Both the position numbers and the translations under genes were made by a program. The notes below the pieces were generated by a model. That model saw nothing but the letters and a program-made list of their open reading frames with translations, did not search any database and had not been told where the DNA came from. Shown here piece by piece: positions 60,970 through 64,000 of a stretch of DNA of 64,000 nucleotides. The stretch is taken from assembly GCF_030287405.1 (NCBI RefSeq), contig NZ_JASVVV010000002.1, positions 372,001 to 436,000 of the forward strand, given 5' to 3'. Every line of letters begins with the position of its first letter. The stretch's first letter is position 1. The stretch is from Halalkalicoccus sp. NIPERK01. GTDB lineage: Archaea > Halobacteriota > Halobacteria > Halobacteriales > Halalkalicoccaceae.

Positions 60970-61590
60970 TCAGCCGAAGTTCTCGACCTTCGCGTCGTCG
61001 GGATTCCCTCCCGCTTTCTCGAGGGCGTCGAGCGCCTCGCTGACGAACCCCTGGAAGCCGTAGACGAAGGTCTGCTGGCCGTCGTAGTAGCTCTCGACGT
61101 GGTCGGCGAGTTCGTCGGTGACGACGACGGTCGCGCCCGCCTCGCGCAGGTCGTCGAGGCGTTCGGTGTGGGCGGGGTCGTCGTCGCAGTAGACGACCGT
61201 GGCGTCGTTGCCCTCGGCGAGCGCGCGCTCGCCGATCCCGACGGCGGGGCCGACGCCCGGCCCGCCCGCCAGTATCAGCGAGTCGGCCTCGCCCTCGTAG
61301 TAGGCGCTGCCGTACGGTCCCTCGACGGTGACGGTCTCGCCCTCCGCGTCGGCGATCCACGGGCCGAGCGTCCCCTCGGGGTCGATCCCGATGGTGATCT
61401 CGATCGTCTCGTCCACGTCGGGCGACGAGAGGGTGTAGAATCGCGAGACGTGCTCGCCCTCGACCTCGGTCGAGAGCTTCACGAACTGGCCGGGCTGTGC
61501 GTCGAACCCGGCGGGCGTCTCAAGGTCGACCGCGACGGTGTCGGTACCCACGTCGCGGACGGCGGCGATCGTGGTTTCGGTCGGTTCCAT
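60970..61590 (-). CDS. FAD/NAD-binding ferredoxin reductase-like protein
   Basis: A 206-residue flavoprotein of the ferredoxin-NADP+ reductase superfamily. 'VSRFYTLSSPDVD' is the FAD-binding RxYS-type motif, 'VEGPYGSAYYEGEADSLILA' the FAD pyrophosphate loop, and 'GGPGVGPAVGIGERAL' the NAD(P)-binding glycine loop; the end 'VYGFQGFVSEALDALE' is the NAD half. It lies divergent to the korAB operon (109 bases between starts), so it could exchange electrons with ferredoxin. ATG 61590 is preferred over the longer frame. Confidence 0.87.
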   Translation of the reverse strand: MEPTETTIAAVRDVGTDTVAVDLETPAGFDAQPGQFVKLSTEVEGEHVSRFYTLSSPDVDETIEITIGIDPEGTLGPWIADAEGETVTVEGPYGSAYYEGEADSLILAGGPGVGPAVGIGERALAEGNDATVVYCDDDPAHTERLDDLREAGATVVVTDELADHVESYYDGQQTFVYGFQGFVSEALDALEKAGGNPDDAKVENFG

Positions 61591-61699
61591 AGCGAGGGTA
61601 CTCGATGGCGAGGAAAAATCCTTGCTCTTGGCGACGGATTCCCCGCAGTGGGCGGTTACGCAAGGCTTTTTGTCCGCGGCGGGACTATCTCGACACCAC

Positions 61700-63448
61700 A
61701 TGCCTGAGGACCTAAACTGGGCCATCGGCGGGGAAGCCGGCGATGGGATCGATTCGACGGGGAAGATCTTCGCCCAGGCACTCTCACGGGCTGGACGACA
61801 CGTCTTCACATCCAAGGACTTCGCCTCGCGGATCCGCGGGGGCTACACCGCCTACAAGATCCGCACGTCGGTGGACGAACTCAACAGCGTCGTCGACCGG
61901 CTCGACATCCTCGTCGCGCTGACCCAGCGCACCATCGACGAGAACCTCGACGAACTCCACGAGGACAGCGTCGTCATCTACGACGGCGAGCGCTCGTGGG
62001 ACGCCGAGGTCCCCGACGAGCAGATCGAACTCGACGTTCCCCTCAAATCGCTCGCGGAGGACGCCGGCGGCGCGATCATGCAGAACGTCGTCGCGCTCGG
62101 GGCCGCCTGCGAGGTGGCGGGCTTCCCGATCGAGCACCTCGACAGCGCCCTCGAGAAGCGCTTCGGCGACAAGGGCCAGAAACTCGTCGACAACAACCAG
62201 GAGGCCGCCCGCAAGGGCCGCGATTACGTCCGCGAGAACTACGACCACGACTTCGGCTACGACCTCGACACCACCGACGAGGACTACGTCCTGCTCAACG
62301 GCGACGAGGCCATCGGCATGGGCGCGCTCGTCGCCGGCTGTCGCTTTTATGCAGGGTATCCCATCACCCCCGCGACGAACGTGATGGAGTACCTCACCGG
62401 GCGGATCGACAGGTACGGCGGCACGGTCGTCCAGGCCGAGGACGAGCTCTCGGCGATCAACATGGCGCTGGGGGCGGCGCGCGCGGGCGCGCGCTCGATG
62501 ACCGCCACGTCGGGTCCGGGGATCGACCTGATGACCGAGACGTTCGGGCTGATCGCGACCAGCGAGACCCCGCTCGTGATCGCCGACGTGATGCGCTCGG
62601 GCCCCTCGACGGGGATGCCCACGAAACAGGAGCAGGGCGACCTCAACATGACCCTCTACGGCGGCCACGGCGAGATCCCCCGGTTCGTCCTCGCGCCGAC
62701 GACGATCGCCGAGTGTTTCCACAAAACCATCGAGGCGTTCAACCTCGCCGAGAAGTACCAGACCCCCGTCTACGTCGTCTCGGATCTGGCGATGGCCGTC
62801 ACCGAACAGACGTTTTCTCCCACCGAGTTCGACATGGACGCCGTCGAGATCGATCGCGGAAAGGTCGTCGACGAGGAGAACATCGACCAGTACCTCGACG
62901 AACAGGGCCGCTTCCAGCCCCACTACGACGCCGCCGACGGCGTCAGCCCGCGAGCGTTTCCCGGCACCGAACAGGGCGCGCACATGACGACCGGCCTCGA
63001 ACACGACGAACTCGGGCGGCGAACCGAGGACACCGACGAACGGGTCCAGCAGGTCGACAAGCGAAACCGCAAGGTCGAGACCGCCCAGCGAGAGGAGGAC
63101 TGGTCGCCACGGGAGTTCGGAAACGCCGAGGCCGAGAACCTCGTGCTCTCGTGGGGCTCGAACGAGGGCGCCATCAGGGAGGCGATGCAGGACCTCGAGG
63201 TCGACGTCCGGTTCATCTCGGTGCCGTACATGTTCCCGCGGCCGGATCTGACGGAGGCCGTCGAGAACGCCGAAAAGACCGTCGTCGTCGAGTGTAACGC
63301 GACGGGGCAGTTCGCGGACCTCGTCGAGCGCGACACCCTTACACGGGTCGAGCGCATCAACAAGTACAACGGCGTCCGGTTCAACGCGGACGAACTCCGC
63401 GAGCGGATCACGGAGACGTTCGCCGCCGAATCGGAGGCGAAAGCATGA
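61700..63448 (+). CDS. korA: 2-oxoacid:ferredoxin oxidoreductase, alpha (fused gamma-alpha) subunit
   Basis: This enzyme oxidatively decarboxylates pyruvate or 2-oxoglutarate to acyl-CoA and reduces ferredoxin; haloarchaea use it in place of NAD-linked complexes. The 582 residues hold an N-terminal gamma domain ('WAIGGEAGDGIDSTGKIFAQ') and the alpha part: 'YAGYPITPATNVMEYL', 'VVQAEDELSAINMALGAARA', 'TSGPGIDLMTETFGL' and 'GPSTGMPTKQEQGDLNM'. The 'GPSTGxPTKxEQ' form is that of Kor/Por alpha. The TGA overlaps the korB ATG by four bases. The substrate (2-oxoglutarate versus pyruvate) cannot be settled here. Confidence 0.94.
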   Translation: MPEDLNWAIGGEAGDGIDSTGKIFAQALSRAGRHVFTSKDFASRIRGGYTAYKIRTSVDELNSVVDRLDILVALTQRTIDENLDELHEDSVVIYDGERSWDAEVPDEQIELDVPLKSLAEDAGGAIMQNVVALGAACEVAGFPIEHLDSALEKRFGDKGQKLVDNNQEAARKGRDYVRENYDHDFGYDLDTTDEDYVLLNGDEAIGMGALVAGCRFYAGYPITPATNVMEYLTGRIDRYGGTVVQAEDELSAINMALGAARAGARSMTATSGPGIDLMTETFGLIATSETPLVIADVMRSGPSTGMPTKQEQGDLNMTLYGGHGEIPRFVLAPTTIAECFHKTIEAFNLAEKYQTPVYVVSDLAMAVTEQTFSPTEFDMDAVEIDRGKVVDEENIDQYLDEQGRFQPHYDAADGVSPRAFPGTEQGAHMTTGLEHDELGRRTEDTDERVQQVDKRNRKVETAQREEDWSPREFGNAEAENLVLSWGSNEGAIREAMQDLEVDVRFISVPYMFPRPDLTEAVENAEKTVVVECNATGQFADLVERDTLTRVERINKYNGVRFNADELRERITETFAAESEAKA

Positions 63449-64000
63449 GCTCTCAGGCACACTTCACCGACTTCAAGTCGGACAAGCGACCCACGTGGTG
63501 TCCCGGCTGCGGCGACTTCGGGACGATGAACGGCATGATGAAGGCGCTCGCCAACACCGGCAACACCCCCGACGACACCTTCATCTGCGCGGGGATCGGC
63601 TGCTCGGGCAAGATCGGGACGTACATGCACTCGTACGCGCTTCACGGCGTCCACGGGCGTGCGCTACCGGTCGGCACGGGCGTGAAACTCGCCAATCCCG
63701 AACTGGAAGTGATGGTCGCGGGCGGCGACGGCGACGGCTACTCGATCGGCGCGGGCCACTTCATCCACGCAGTACGGAGAAACGTCGACATGACCTACGT
63801 CGTCATGGACAACCGCATCTACGGGCTGACCAAGGGCCAGTTCTCGCCGACTAGTAGGGAAGACTTCGAGACATCGACCTCGCCCGAAGGGACCAAGCAG
63901 TCGCCCGTCCACCCGCTCGCGCTGGCGATGGCCGCCGGCGGCACGTTCATCGCCCAGTCGTTCTCCTCGGACGCGATGCGCCACACCGAGATCATCGAGC
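63445..64000 (+). CDS. korB: 2-oxoacid:ferredoxin oxidoreductase, beta subunit (3'-partial)
   Basis: The TPP-binding beta subunit of the same enzyme. Visible: 'KRPTWCPGCGDFGTMNGMMK' (Fe-S/TPP start), 'GIGCSGKIGTYMHSYALHGV', 'VMVAGGDGDGYSIGAGHFIH' (GDG..., TPP Mg motif) and 'VMDNRIYGLTKGQFSPTS'. The window ends after 185 codons; about 100 residues are missing. ATG 63445 overlaps the korA stop, so the two are one operon. Confidence 0.95.
   Translation, partial: MSSQAHFTDFKSDKRPTWCPGCGDFGTMNGMMKALANTGNTPDDTFICAGIGCSGKIGTYMHSYALHGVHGRALPVGTGVKLANPELEVMVAGGDGDGYSIGAGHFIHAVRRNVDMTYVVMDNRIYGLTKGQFSPTSREDFETSTSPEGTKQSPVHPLALAMAAGGTFIAQSFSSDAMRHTEIIE

Noticed and set aside
1-64000. CRISPR arrays, insertion sequences, integrases, rRNA or tRNA genes
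   Set aside because: Looked for repeated spacers, transposase motifs, terminal repeats flanking a gene, and tRNA T-loops; none found.

Overview
The window is a GC-rich chromosome segment from a haloarchaeon (class Halobacteria). The proteins are strongly acidic. Promoters are archaeal TATA elements close to mostly leaderless starts. The marker genes agree: a TFB with zinc ribbon and two cyclin repeats, a thermosome subunit, a membrane-anchored LonB, an archaeal NMN adenylyltransferase, the archaeal ADH synthase/3-dehydroquinate synthase II route to shikimate, and 2-oxoacid:ferredoxin oxidoreductase. The genus cannot be fixed from sequence alone. No rRNA, tRNA, CRISPR array, integrase or insertion sequence was found.

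Layout. 0-8.8 kb: the end of a methylmalonyl-CoA mutase large subunit, a frameshifted aldo/keto reductase, small membrane and zinc-ribbon proteins, tfb, rnhA with its overlapping partner, a PadR regulator, pyrophosphatase and an alkaline-phosphatase-superfamily enzyme. 8.9-22.4 kb: mostly single-copy enzymes (epimerase, aldo/keto reductase, radical SAM, phosphoesterase, Hsp20, FAD oxidoreductase, NUDIX, GT81-type synthase, MFS, TRAM and cysteine-cluster proteins, metallo-beta-lactamase fold). 22.4-30.3 kb: an F420-type oxidoreductase facing a small winged-helix regulator, a methyltransferase, a glycosyltransferase, the thermosome, a lipoprotein, a TRIC channel, MFS, SAM hydrolase and NMN adenylyltransferase. 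30.4-37.7 kb: lonB with a CPBP protease, an MGMT-like protein, and the overlapping trpC-trpB-trpA operon followed by ADH synthase.

38.6-42.8 kb reads as an accessory block: a 17-cysteine four-helix-bundle protein, DUF4396, a K+-channel-like protein with an unusual filter, DUF302 and a lipoprotein-type multicopper oxidase with a Gly/Met-rich loop. By eye its codon use is less GC-biased than the flanks. It looks like a copper-handling module and is the best candidate for an undescribed system here. It is followed by a sulfite-oxidase-family protein, an SDR, a Get3/ArsA ATPase, 3-dehydroquinate synthase II, two tandem paralogous microproteins, an AIR-synthase-like protein coupled to a ThiD-ThiN fusion, and a frameshifted 5-formyltetrahydrofolate cyclo-ligase.

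52.2-64 kb: mutS-mutL overlap as an operon; then KDG kinase, a disulfide flavoprotein, a secreted lipoprotein with a long acidic linker, a ferredoxin-reductase-like flavoprotein, and korA-korB, which runs off the end.

Other notable signals: two single-base frameshifts in genes that otherwise look functional; a hairpin-bearing in-frame insertion in trpA; an MGMT-fold protein with Asp where the alkyl-acceptor Cys belongs; a 28-bp perfect palindrome and a 15-bp inverted-repeat pair, each between convergent genes; and a GT/AC-rich divergent operator region.
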